From Mycobacterium colombiense (lineage in GTDB: Bacteria > Actinomycetota > Actinomycetes > Mycobacteriales > Mycobacteriaceae), in assembly GCF_001665835.1 (NCBI RefSeq), contig NZ_LZSX01000079.1:94975-158974 (forward strand): a stretch of 64,000 nt of DNA, written 5' to 3'. Below, one piece after another: positions 55,771 to 64,000 of the stretch. A model generated the notes under the pieces. The model did not search any database, had not been told where the DNA came from, and was given only the letters and a program-made list of their open reading frames with translations. A program made the position numbers and the translations under genes. Every line of letters begins with the position of its first letter. Position 1 is the stretch's first letter.

Positions 55771-57054
55771 CTAGAGCAGCAGGTACCGGTAGGCCGGCGA
55801 GCCCGGTTTCAGGCTCTCGACGTGTAGCTCCGTCGCACGCATCCGGGCCAGCAGGCCGTCCAGGTCGGCCGAGGACCCCAGCTGGATGCCGACCAGCGCC
55901 TCGCCGGTTTCCCGGTTGTTGCGCTTGACGTATTCGAACAGGGTGATGTCGTCGTTCGGCCCGAGCACCGTGTCGAGGAAGCGGCGCAGCGCGCCGGGCT
56001 CCTGCGGAAAGTCCACCAGGAAGTAATGCTTGAGGCCGAGGTGTACCAGCGAGCGCTCGAGCACTTCGCCGTAACGCGACACGTCGTTGTTGCCACCCGA
56101 AATCAGGCACACCACAGTGGATCCGGGCTCGATGTCGGCGTCCAGCAATCCGGTGACGGACAGCGCGCCCGCGGGCTCGGCGATGATGCCCTCGTTCTGA
56201 TAGAGGCCGAGCATCGCCGTGCACACCGCGCCCTCGTCGACCGCGGTGATCGACACCATGTCGCCGGCGGCCGCCAGCGCGGCGTAGGTCAGGTCGCCCG
56301 CCCGGCGCACCGCGGCTCCGTCGACGAACTGGTCGACGTGGTCCAGCGTCACCGGCTGGCCGGCGGACAGCGCGGCCATCATCGCCGCGGCGCCGGCCGG
56401 CTCGACGCCCAGCACCGAGGTGTTGTCGGTGCGCTCGGCGAGATAGGTGGTGATGCCGGCGATGCAGCCGCCGCCGCCCACCGGGACGACCACCAGATCC
56501 GGCTCGTTGTCGAGCTGATCGAGCAGCTCGACGCCGATGGTGCCCTGGCCCGCCATGGTGCGCAGGTCGTCATAGGGCGGCACCAGGGTGGCGCCGGTGC
56601 TTTCCACATCGGCCACCGCCGCCTCCGCGGCGAGGTCGTAGGTGGTGCCGCCCACGATCAGGTCGATGAAGTCGCCGCCGTGGTAGCGGATCCGGTCGCG
56701 CTTCTGCATGGGCGTCTTGGCCGGCACATAGACGCGGCCGTGCACCTGCAACATCCGGCACGCGTAGGCGAAGCCCTGCGCGTGGTTGCCCGCCGAGGAA
56801 CACACCACGCCCGCCGCCAGCTCCGCCTCGGACAGCTGGACCAACAGGTTGTAGGCGCCGCGCAGCTTGTAGGAGCGCACGATCTGCAGGTCCTCGCGCT
56901 TGAGGTAGACCTGTGCGCCGGTGAGCGCCGACAACCGGTCGCTGAACTGCAGCGGGGTCGGCGTGACCACCGCGGCGATCCGCTTGGCCGCGCTGTCGAT
57001 GTCAGCCGCGGATAACCGCGAGACGCTCGGGCTCTGGCTCAATTCGGCGGTCAC
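55771..57054 (-). CDS. ilvA: Threonine dehydratase (biosynthetic)
   Basis: 427 residues. The PLP lysine is in YLKREDLQIVRSYKLRGAY; CSSAGNHAQGFA and VVPVGGGGCIAG bind the cofactor. A single C-terminal ACT-like domain (HYFLVDFPQEPGALRRFL to the end) gives the short form of the enzyme. It deaminates threonine to 2-oxobutanoate for isoleucine synthesis. GTG 57054. Corresponds to Rv1559. Confidence 0.95.
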   Translation of the reverse strand: MTAELSQSPSVSRLSAADIDSAAKRIAAVVTPTPLQFSDRLSALTGAQVYLKREDLQIVRSYKLRGAYNLLVQLSEAELAAGVVCSSAGNHAQGFAYACRMLQVHGRVYVPAKTPMQKRDRIRYHGGDFIDLIVGGTTYDLAAEAAVADVESTGATLVPPYDDLRTMAGQGTIGVELLDQLDNEPDLVVVPVGGGGCIAGITTYLAERTDNTSVLGVEPAGAAAMMAALSAGQPVTLDHVDQFVDGAAVRRAGDLTYAALAAAGDMVSITAVDEGAVCTAMLGLYQNEGIIAEPAGALSVTGLLDADIEPGSTVVCLISGGNNDVSRYGEVLERSLVHLGLKHYFLVDFPQEPGALRRFLDTVLGPNDDITLFEYVKRNNRETGEALVGIQLGSSADLDGLLARMRATELHVESLKPGSPAYRYLLL

Positions 57055-57086
57055 TGATTAATGGTGCCATGACAGCCGACCGGAAT

Positions 57087-57524
57087 TCAGCCGACCGGGG
57101 TCAGCACGAACACCGGGATCTGGCGGTCGGTCTTGGTCTGATACTCGGCGTACTCCGGCCACGCCTCGACGGCCCGCTCCCACCAGGTGGCCTTCTCATC
57201 GTCGAAGACCTCCCGGGCGTCGTAATCGCGGGTCACCGGGCCGTCCTGCAGCTCGACGCGGGGATTCTTCTTGATGTTGTGGTACCAGACCGGGTGTTTC
57301 GGCGCCCCGCCCAGCGAGGCGACGACCGCGTACTGGCCGTCGTGCTCGACGCGCATCAGCGGTGTCTTGCGCAGCTTGCCGGTCTTCGCGCCGACCGTGG
57401 TCAGCAGAATGATCGGCTTGCCCTTCATGTCGGCGGCCTCGGCTCCCCCCGACTCGGCGTATTTGTCAGCTTGCTCGCGAGACCAATCCCATGGGCTCGG
57501 CAGGTACTCCCCTTCTAGCGGCAT
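57087..57524 (-). CDS. Deazaflavin (F420)-dependent nitroreductase family protein, Rv1558 type
   Basis: 145 residues of the Ddn family: LLTTVGAKTGKLRKTPLMRVEHDG binds the cofactor, then ASLGGAPKHPVWYHNIKKNP. Relatives reduce quinones and nitroimidazoles with F420H2. Compared with the other family member in this window at 22659 it keeps the complete GAKTG..R.TPLM signature, so F420 binding is more certain. Lies 32 nt upstream of ilvA in the same orientation. Confidence 0.9.
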   Translation of the reverse strand: MPLEGEYLPSPWDWSREQADKYAESGGAEAADMKGKPIILLTTVGAKTGKLRKTPLMRVEHDGQYAVVASLGGAPKHPVWYHNIKKNPRVELQDGPVTRDYDAREVFDDEKATWWERAVEAWPEYAEYQTKTDRQIPVFVLTPVG

Positions 57525-57579
57525 GGCCTCAACTCTAGGCGCGGTTTTCGCGGTCCCGCCGTTTCGCCGCGGCCGGCGA

Positions 57580-58137
57580 TCACGGCGCCGCCCCGGTGAG
57601 GTAGTGGGCGAGCACCGGGCGCAGCCATTCGGTCAGCGTCGCGTCGTCCATCGCGGCCAGCGCGGGTACCCCAACGACGTTGCGCGCCATGGCGATTCCC
57701 AGCACCTGCGATCCCACCATCGCGGTCCGCTCAGCGGCGCGGTCGCGGGTGACGGTGGCCAGGGCCGGCGCCACCTTTTCGACGAACACCTCCAGGAGCG
57801 CGTCGGCGGCGGTCCGGTTGGTGGCGGCCGCGCGCAGCAGCGGCAGGAACGACCCGGCCGGATCCCACACCCGGATGAGGAACGGCACCAACACGTCGGC
57901 GATGCGTTCCGGGGCGACGCCGGTGAGGTCCGGGAAGGTGATTTCGAGCCGCGAGACCGCGGCGAACAGGTCGGCCTTGTTGCCGAAGTAGTGCATGACG
58001 AGCGCGGGATCGACGCCGGCCTCGGCCGCGATCGAGCGGATGGTGGTCCGCTCGAAGCCGTGGCTGGAGAACAGCGTCCGCGCCGCGCTGAGGATCGTCG
58101 CGCGGGTGACTTTGCCGTCGCGGGTCTTACCGGGCAT
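57580..58137 (-). CDS. TetR-family repressor
   Basis: 185 residues. The helix-turn-helix covers about residues 12-55 (ATILSAARTLFSSHGFERTT, then IRSIAAEAGVDPALVMHYFGNKADLF). The C-terminal ligand domain is of the TetR_C type seen in many mycobacterial regulators. Divergent from a two-gene monooxygenase unit, with two inverted repeats in between, so it most likely represses that unit and itself. Confidence 0.9.
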   Translation of the reverse strand: MPGKTRDGKVTRATILSAARTLFSSHGFERTTIRSIAAEAGVDPALVMHYFGNKADLFAAVSRLEITFPDLTGVAPERIADVLVPFLIRVWDPAGSFLPLLRAAATNRTAADALLEVFVEKVAPALATVTRDRAAERTAMVGSQVLGIAMARNVVGVPALAAMDDATLTEWLRPVLAHYLTGAAP

Positions 58138-58150
58138 GCCGAAATTCTAG

Positions 58151-58166
58151 TTCAACAACTGTTGAC
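58151..58166. promoter_or_regulatory. TetR operator candidate, copy 1
   Basis: TTCAACA-AC-TGTTGAC: 7-bp arms with one mismatch. It lies 13 nt upstream of the TetR gene start and shares its arms with a second copy at 58194. Confidence 0.75.
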
Positions 58167-58193
58167 ATCGCTAGCCACCGGGCTTACTTTGAT

Positions 58194-58209
58194 TTCAACA
58201 GTTGTTGAA
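58194..58209. promoter_or_regulatory. TetR operator candidate, copy 2
   Basis: TTCAACA-GT-TGTTGAA: perfect 7-bp arms around 2 bp. It lies 24 nt upstream of ATG 58234 of the regulated unit, and the two copies are 43 bp apart. Together they flank both promoters of this divergent pair. Confidence 0.8.
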
Positions 58210-58233
58210 TCGGTTAGTCGAGGAGGCTCGGAC

Positions 58234-58637
58234 ATGACCGTGACCGTCATCCAGATCGGGCTCGATCCCGACGTGATCGACTACTCGTCACCGGAGTTCG
58301 CCCAGTTCGCGGGCCTGTCGAGGGAGGTGCTGCGGGCCGCCAACGACGACAACGTCGCGGGTCTGCGCGCCGCCGGCTACCAGGTCGACAACTGCCTGAT
58401 CGACTTCGGCACCGCCGGCGCCGCGAAGGCCGGCGAGTGGCTGCGCGCCAAGCACTACGACGCCGTGCTGATCGGCGCCGGGATTCGCCTGGTCGCCTGC
58501 AACACCCTGCTGTTCGAGTCGATCGTCAACGCCGCACACACCACCCAGCCCGGCTGCCGCTTCGTCTTCAACCAGGCAGCGCAAGCCACCCCCGGCGACA
58601 TCCGTCGCTGGTACCCGCAACCGGAAGGAGCGGCCCG

Positions 58638-58641
<4 letters not shown>
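58234..58641 (+). CDS. Protein of unknown function paired with a flavin monooxygenase
   Basis: 135 residues from ATG 58234, preceded by AGGAGG. The sequence has alternating strands and helices (VTVIQIGLDPDVIDYSS, YDAVLIGAGIRLVACN) like a small Rossmann-type domain, with no motif I can name. Its stop overlaps the monooxygenase start by 4 nt and both lie under the TetR boxes, so it probably acts in the same pathway. Confidence 0.75.
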
Positions 58642-60112
<1,471 letters not shown>

Positions 60113-60116
<4 letters not shown>

Positions 60117-60898
60117 TCCGTGTTCTCGGGTTGGTACTGGACGAACGATCGGAGATGACGGCGGGTCTGGTGGTCTTCCGCGCCGGGCTCGCCGTCGCTG
60201 TGCCGGCCCCGCGTGTAATCGCCTTGCCACGGCACCTTCTCGTTCCCGGCGCCGCCCGCGGCTTCCTGCTCGCGGCCCAGTGCGCCGCGTGAACCGAGGA
60301 AGTGCTCGTGCTTGCGGTGCAGTTCCTCGTCGGCTTCGATGGGCCGAAGCTCGGGGACGAACTCCTCCAGCTCGGCCCGGCGTTGCGGCACGATCATGCA
60401 GATCGGCTCGCCGACCTCGAATCGCACCGGCATGAATTCACGGGTGAACTTCCAGTTCATGCTGAAACTCGAACTGGACCAATCCGTTTCGACGATGCCC
60501 TCCAGCGGCGAGATGGCGTCCTTCGGATAGTTGGCCGGTCCGCGGGCCAGCAGGTTGTAGCCCGGCGGGGTGCGAAACAGGATCGGCAGATGCCAGGTCA
60601 GGATGCCGTAGCCGAAGTGGCTGGAGGGCAGGAACTGGCCGCTTTCGCGGGTGTCGGGGGCGATCATCAGGTTCGTACGGTCGTTGCCACCCATCCACGT
60701 CGCGGTGAACGCGCTGCGGTTGCGCACCTCCCAGCCGCTCTGGTTGGCGATCAGCATCGGCAGACACCGGTGCGGCCACCCTTGCCGTATCTCCGACATC
60801 CACTCCCGGCCGATCGGCGCGGGGCTGATCGGGGGCGCGATCTCGTGGGTGATGTACCCGATCAGGGGCCGCTGCCGCCTGTCGGAGTTGTCACTCAT
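60113..60898 (-). CDS. DUF6065 family protein
   Basis: 261 residues, soluble. The body (about 1-190) carries GREWMSEIRQGWPHRCLPM, ANQSGWEVRN, GYGILTWHLPILFRTPPGYNL and DWSSSSFSMNWKF, which fit the family labelled DUF6065; the remaining ~70 residues are charged and probably disordered. Function unknown. Its stop overlaps the convergent monooxygenase stop region by 4 nt. The 240 nt upstream to the VWA gene hold nothing I can support. Confidence 0.7.
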
Positions 60899-61139
60899 CG
60901 GCTCCTCAATTCGCTGGTTGCCCGGGTAGCGAGGATCTCGATCGAGACGGCTGGTCGAAAATGTCGACTAGCTGGGTGCCCGTCGTCCCGCCGTGGGAAT
61001 CACGTCCACCATAGAGGCATAGCGCATGTCATGCCCGCCGACGGATGTCAGAATCGCCACGTGAGCTGCTCCGCGGCGCTCAGCAACGCCTCCAACGGGG
61101 ATGGGCCGATATTGCCCAGCGCACCCGTCAACACCACCT

Positions 61140-62852
61140 TCAGGCGGTGCCTCGCGAAGGTCTCGGCGCGGCAAGTTCCCGCAGGGACGACAAGAACAAC
61201 TCATCCATCCGTGGGCTCAATTCGGCCAGCGTTGCGGCGCTGGCGTAGCCGGCGGAACCAAAGACGCGTTCGAGGGCATCGGTAGCAGTCGTGGCCCCGA
61301 TGGAAAGGCAAAGGCAGGCAACGCCTTCCGCCCGGAGCTCTTCGAGGGCCTTGTAGGAGTCGGCTTCGGCGTAACGGCCTTCGTAGCCGTCGTCGTAGGG
61401 AAACCCGTCGGAAAGGACGACCAGCAGCCGATTCGGTGTGCCCGCCTCGGTTTTGAGTATTTCGCCCGCACCTCGAATGCCGGCACCGAGGCGTGTGTAG
61501 CCCGACGGTTCCAGCTGGTTGAGCCGCGCGCGCCCGACAGCGCCGAAGTTCTGGTCGAACGCCTTGATGACCGGCAGATGGACAGCATGGCGGCCCTGCG
61601 ATCGAAACGCGTAGACGGCAACCCGGTCGCCAAGCTCTTCGAGTGTGACGGCCAGAGTGGCGGCCGCCCGTCGCTGGTGGTCGTGCACGGCGAGGCCGTC
61701 CGCATCGGCATCGATCGCGGACCCGGAGACGTCGATCAGAATGAGCACGCCGAGATTACGGGCAAGTTTGCGGCGCTCCAGGTAGACGTGTTCGGGTGGG
61801 GAAAACCCGGATTGCAGATCGACGAACAGGTCGATGAGCGCTTCGATGTCGAGGTCGTCCCCGTCCGCACGGCCGCGCAGGACCTTCGGGCCGAGCCCGA
61901 CGCGTGCCAGGCGCCGCCGCAGCAGGTCGTCGTGCGCCACACCGGCATCGGAGACGTCGGCGGCTACGGTCAACGGAAAGTCGATGACCCGGCACCAGTC
62001 CGGCTTGTACCGGTCGTTGAAGACATCCCACTCCGGATACAGCACGCCGCCCACGCCGATCGCGGCACCGGGCTTGCCGTCATCGGTGAATTGGACCCGG
62101 GTGGGCAGGGGACGGGCATTCGGACCGATCTGTTGCGCCCGGCGGATGGAGCGAACTGTCATCTCTGCGCCCGCGGCACCCTCCCCCGGGGAGCGCGAAC
62201 CTCCGAACATCTTGCGGAAGTAGTCCGACATCGACTTGTTGTTCAGGAGCGGACTTTCAAACAGTTTGAGGATCTTGCTCTCCCCCGACCTCCCACCGTC
62301 GTCGTCTTCGTCGTCGTCCTCCGACTCGGGCATGTCGATGGGGTCGAACCGCAATTGCAGGTCTTTGTTGGTGGCCGGCCCTCCCGGTCCAGTGGGCGCC
62401 GCCATCAACCGAGAGGGCTTGATGACACCGAACCATCCCGGTGGGTCGGCAACCTCGGTTCGGCTCTTGGCCGTCTCGAGCGACTCGTCGGGGGTCGTGG
62501 TGCTGGGTGGTCTGTCCGGCATGAGCGCGGCATCGAGTGGAATCTGTTGGGCGAGTTCGGCGAGAACCCGCCGACCCTCGAGCGCAAGGTAGCGGCGCGC
62601 CAATGTGGATCGTGCGCGCAATCCCCTCACCAATCGCGGATCGAGGCTGCCGGCGCCGAGAAGTGCGGCCTGGACCACCATCTCGCGGCGCTGCTCCTCG
62701 ACCGAGGCGCCGGCCGACACGAAGATGAACTGGCCGTTGGTGTGCGCGGGCTGCCCGGCCGGCGCCTCGGTGACTTCGACGGACCTGCCGGCGATGTAGG
62801 TGGCGAGGAACCGGAACCGGTCAGGGTTGTGGGGATTGGACGCCTTGGTCAC
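61140..62852 (-). CDS. VWA-domain protein of the NorD/CbbO type
   Basis: 570 residues. A long N-terminal part with an acidic stretch (PESEDDDEDDDGG) precedes a C-terminal von Willebrand A domain (about 355-560) with an intact MIDAS: DVSGS, the Thr in GYTRLGAG and LSDGFPYDD. NorD/CbbO proteins work with MoxR-type ATPases (NorQ/CbbQ) to insert metal or remodel a target enzyme. GTG 62852 overlaps the ATPase stop by 4 nt. No nitric oxide reductase or Rubisco gene is in the window, so the client is not known. Confidence 0.85.
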   Translation of the reverse strand: MTKASNPHNPDRFRFLATYIAGRSVEVTEAPAGQPAHTNGQFIFVSAGASVEEQRREMVVQAALLGAGSLDPRLVRGLRARSTLARRYLALEGRRVLAELAQQIPLDAALMPDRPPSTTTPDESLETAKSRTEVADPPGWFGVIKPSRLMAAPTGPGGPATNKDLQLRFDPIDMPESEDDDEDDDGGRSGESKILKLFESPLLNNKSMSDYFRKMFGGSRSPGEGAAGAEMTVRSIRRAQQIGPNARPLPTRVQFTDDGKPGAAIGVGGVLYPEWDVFNDRYKPDWCRVIDFPLTVAADVSDAGVAHDDLLRRRLARVGLGPKVLRGRADGDDLDIEALIDLFVDLQSGFSPPEHVYLERRKLARNLGVLILIDVSGSAIDADADGLAVHDHQRRAAATLAVTLEELGDRVAVYAFRSQGRHAVHLPVIKAFDQNFGAVGRARLNQLEPSGYTRLGAGIRGAGEILKTEAGTPNRLLVVLSDGFPYDDGYEGRYAEADSYKALEELRAEGVACLCLSIGATTATDALERVFGSAGYASAATLAELSPRMDELFLSSLRELAAPRPSRGTA

Positions 62853-63667
62853 TTCTGGGGCAGGACGGTGTTGACGAGTTCGTCGAGCGCTCGGATGACG
62901 TCGTCGTCGTCGGAGAGCACCTGGACGACGGCCGCGTGGACCGCACTGCGCAGGTTCAGCCCTTCGGCGGCGAGGCCACCGGCGAGAATCAACATGCGCG
63001 TGGAGGACACTTCGCGCAATGGTGAGCCGTCGAGGTTGCGGATGGCGTACCCGAGCTTGACCAACGAACGTGCTGTCTCGATGTCGATCCCGGCTTCGTA
63101 GGCAACCACCTCGGTCTCGACCTCGGGGGATGGATAGCCGAGCTCGATGGCGACGAAGCGCTGACGGGTCGACTCCTTGAGGTTCTTCAGGACGCTCTGA
63201 TAGCCGGGGTTGTAGGAGATCACCAGCTGGAATCCGGGCGCCGCCCGCAACGTGGTGCCGAGCCGATCGACCGGAAGCTCACGGCGGTGATCCGCCAGCG
63301 GGTGGATGACCACGGTGGTGTCTTGGCGCGCCTCCACCACCTCGTCCAGATAGAAGATGCCGCCTTCGCGTACGGCCCGGGTCAACGGTCCGTCCACCCA
63401 GACCGTTTCACCGCCCTTGAGCAAGAAACGACCCACCAGATCGGCCGACGTCATGTCCTCGTGGCCCGCGACGGTGATCAGGTCCCGGCCCAGCTGGTGA
63501 GCCATCGCCTCCACGAAGCGTGTTTTCCCGCATCCCGTGGGGCCTTTCAGCAGTACCGGCAGGCCTCGGCCGGCCGCCGCTCGGAAGACCTCGACCTCGT
63601 CGCCGACGGCACGGTAGAACGGCGCGTTCGAAACGGAGCGGACGGCTGCGGGCTGGCTGTTCAACAA
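62849..63667 (-). CDS. MoxR-family AAA ATPase of the NorQ/CbbQ type
   Basis: 272 residues. Walker A GPTGCGKTRFVEAMA at residues 42-56, Walker B GGIFYLDEVVEA, sensor-1 LVISYNPGYQ, arginine finger region STRQRFVAIEL and the CbbQ-type C-terminus. It uses ATP to remodel a partner enzyme together with the adjacent VWA protein. The only plausible starts are TTG codons at 63667 or 63664, just after the upstream stop; GGGGAAG stands directly before them. Confidence 0.87.
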   Translation of the reverse strand: MLNSQPAAVRSVSNAPFYRAVGDEVEVFRAAAGRGLPVLLKGPTGCGKTRFVEAMAHQLGRDLITVAGHEDMTSADLVGRFLLKGGETVWVDGPLTRAVREGGIFYLDEVVEARQDTTVVIHPLADHRRELPVDRLGTTLRAAPGFQLVISYNPGYQSVLKNLKESTRQRFVAIELGYPSPEVETEVVAYEAGIDIETARSLVKLGYAIRNLDGSPLREVSSTRMLILAGGLAAEGLNLRSAVHAAVVQVLSDDDDVIRALDELVNTVLPQK

Positions 63668-64000
63668 TTACTTCCCCCGTTCGAGCGGAACGTTTTTCGG
63701 CAGCTTTGCGCCCCCGGGTAGCACAAGCTGCCCGTCGTGGTTGATGTAGCCGGAATTCGTCAGCGGCACCGGTAGCGAAGGATCGGGGCACGGCCGATCG
63801 GTGTCCGCCCCGCAGATGCCCATCAGGAAGTACGAGCGCTTCAGGATGTCGTCGGGCCAGGGATCTTGGTGCATGGCGAACCACTGCGCGGGCAGGTTGT
63901 AGAAGACGAAGAAGAAGGCGCTGCAGGCGGCGAAGATCGCCAGGAAGCGGGTGAGCTGCTGTTTGACGAGACCGCCTCGAACGTGGTCGAGTCCGCGCTC
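63668..64000 (-). CDS. C-terminal part of a membrane protein, probably AveC-like (5' end outside window)
   Basis: The frame is open from the window edge to TAA 63668, about 110 residues. It shows one strong membrane span (TRFLAIFAACSAFFFVFYNL) followed by PAQWFAMHQDPWP, a CGADTDRPCPDP motif and a short tail. The QWFA ... CG.GT..PCP.P pattern is like the end of the spirocyclase AveC-like family of actinobacteria, from memory. Its stop touches the start of the NorQ-type gene, so it belongs to the same operon. Confidence 0.55.
   Translation of the reverse strand, partial: ERGLDHVRGGLVKQQLTRFLAIFAACSAFFFVFYNLPAQWFAMHQDPWPDDILKRSYFLMGICGADTDRPCPDPSLPVPLTNSGYINHDGQLVLPGGAKLPKNVPLERGK

Overview
The window is a high-GC, gene-dense stretch of a Mycobacterium chromosome. 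From 1 to about 30.9 kb and from 38.6 to about 58 kb the gene order is, in inverted orientation, the order I know from the M. tuberculosis interval Rv1558-Rv1621c: cydD-cydC, Rv1619, tesB, pyk, a DUF2752 gene, lgt, trpA-B-C, Rv1610, trpE, bcpB, chaA, the his operon, nadC-B-A, nrtR, an Rv1592c-type lipase, Rv1591, bsaP, bioB, then bioD-F-A, Rv1567c, ripD, Rv1565c, treX-Y-Z, ilvA and Rv1558. Several genes (the 31-35 kb cassette, a MocR gene, a NorQ/NorD pair) have no counterpart I recall at this place in M. tuberculosis. This fits a non-tuberculous, probably slow-growing species; the species cannot be fixed by eye. I see no tRNA, rRNA, insertion sequence or CRISPR array.

Layout. 1-7.4 kb: cytochrome bd assembly transporter CydDC, an LPG-synthase-like membrane protein, thioesterase, pyruvate kinase. 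7.5-14.3 kb: lgt and the trp genes. 14.4-15.9 kb: peroxiredoxin and a ChaA-type antiporter. 16.1-22.6 kb: a his operon (hisD-C-B-H-A-impA-F-I) with translational coupling at most junctions. 23.2-27.5 kb: nadABC divergent from a NrtR regulator, with a perfect inverted repeat between them. 27.6-31 kb: lipase, DUF2567 protein, biotin synthase auxiliary protein BsaP and BioB. 31-38.6 kb: an inserted block of six genes separating bioB from the other biotin genes, made of a membrane/cupredoxin/FedB-like cassette and a degenerate nucleotide cyclase coupled to a cyclic-nucleotide-binding MscS channel. 38.6-42.4 kb: 2H phosphoesterase, bioD, bioF, bioA. 43-52.6 kb: ripD with a structured leader, an acyltransferase, and treXYZ. 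52.6-55.7 kb: MocR regulator facing a flavin split-barrel gene, and a PAP2 phosphatase. 55.8-60.9 kb: ilvA, an F420-type protein, a TetR-controlled monooxygenase pair, a DUF6065 protein. 61.1-64 kb: NorD/NorQ-type chaperone genes and the end of an AveC-like membrane protein.

Most of the window is core biosynthesis (Trp, His, NAD, biotin, Ile, trehalose) in compact operons with 4-nt overlaps. The parts least explained by known biology are the 31-35 kb membrane cassette, the cyclase/channel pair at 35-38.6 kb, and the NorQ/NorD/AveC-like cluster at the right edge. Local regulation can be read from the sequence at three divergent promoters: NrtR (26.7 kb), MocR (54.15 kb) and TetR (58.2 kb).
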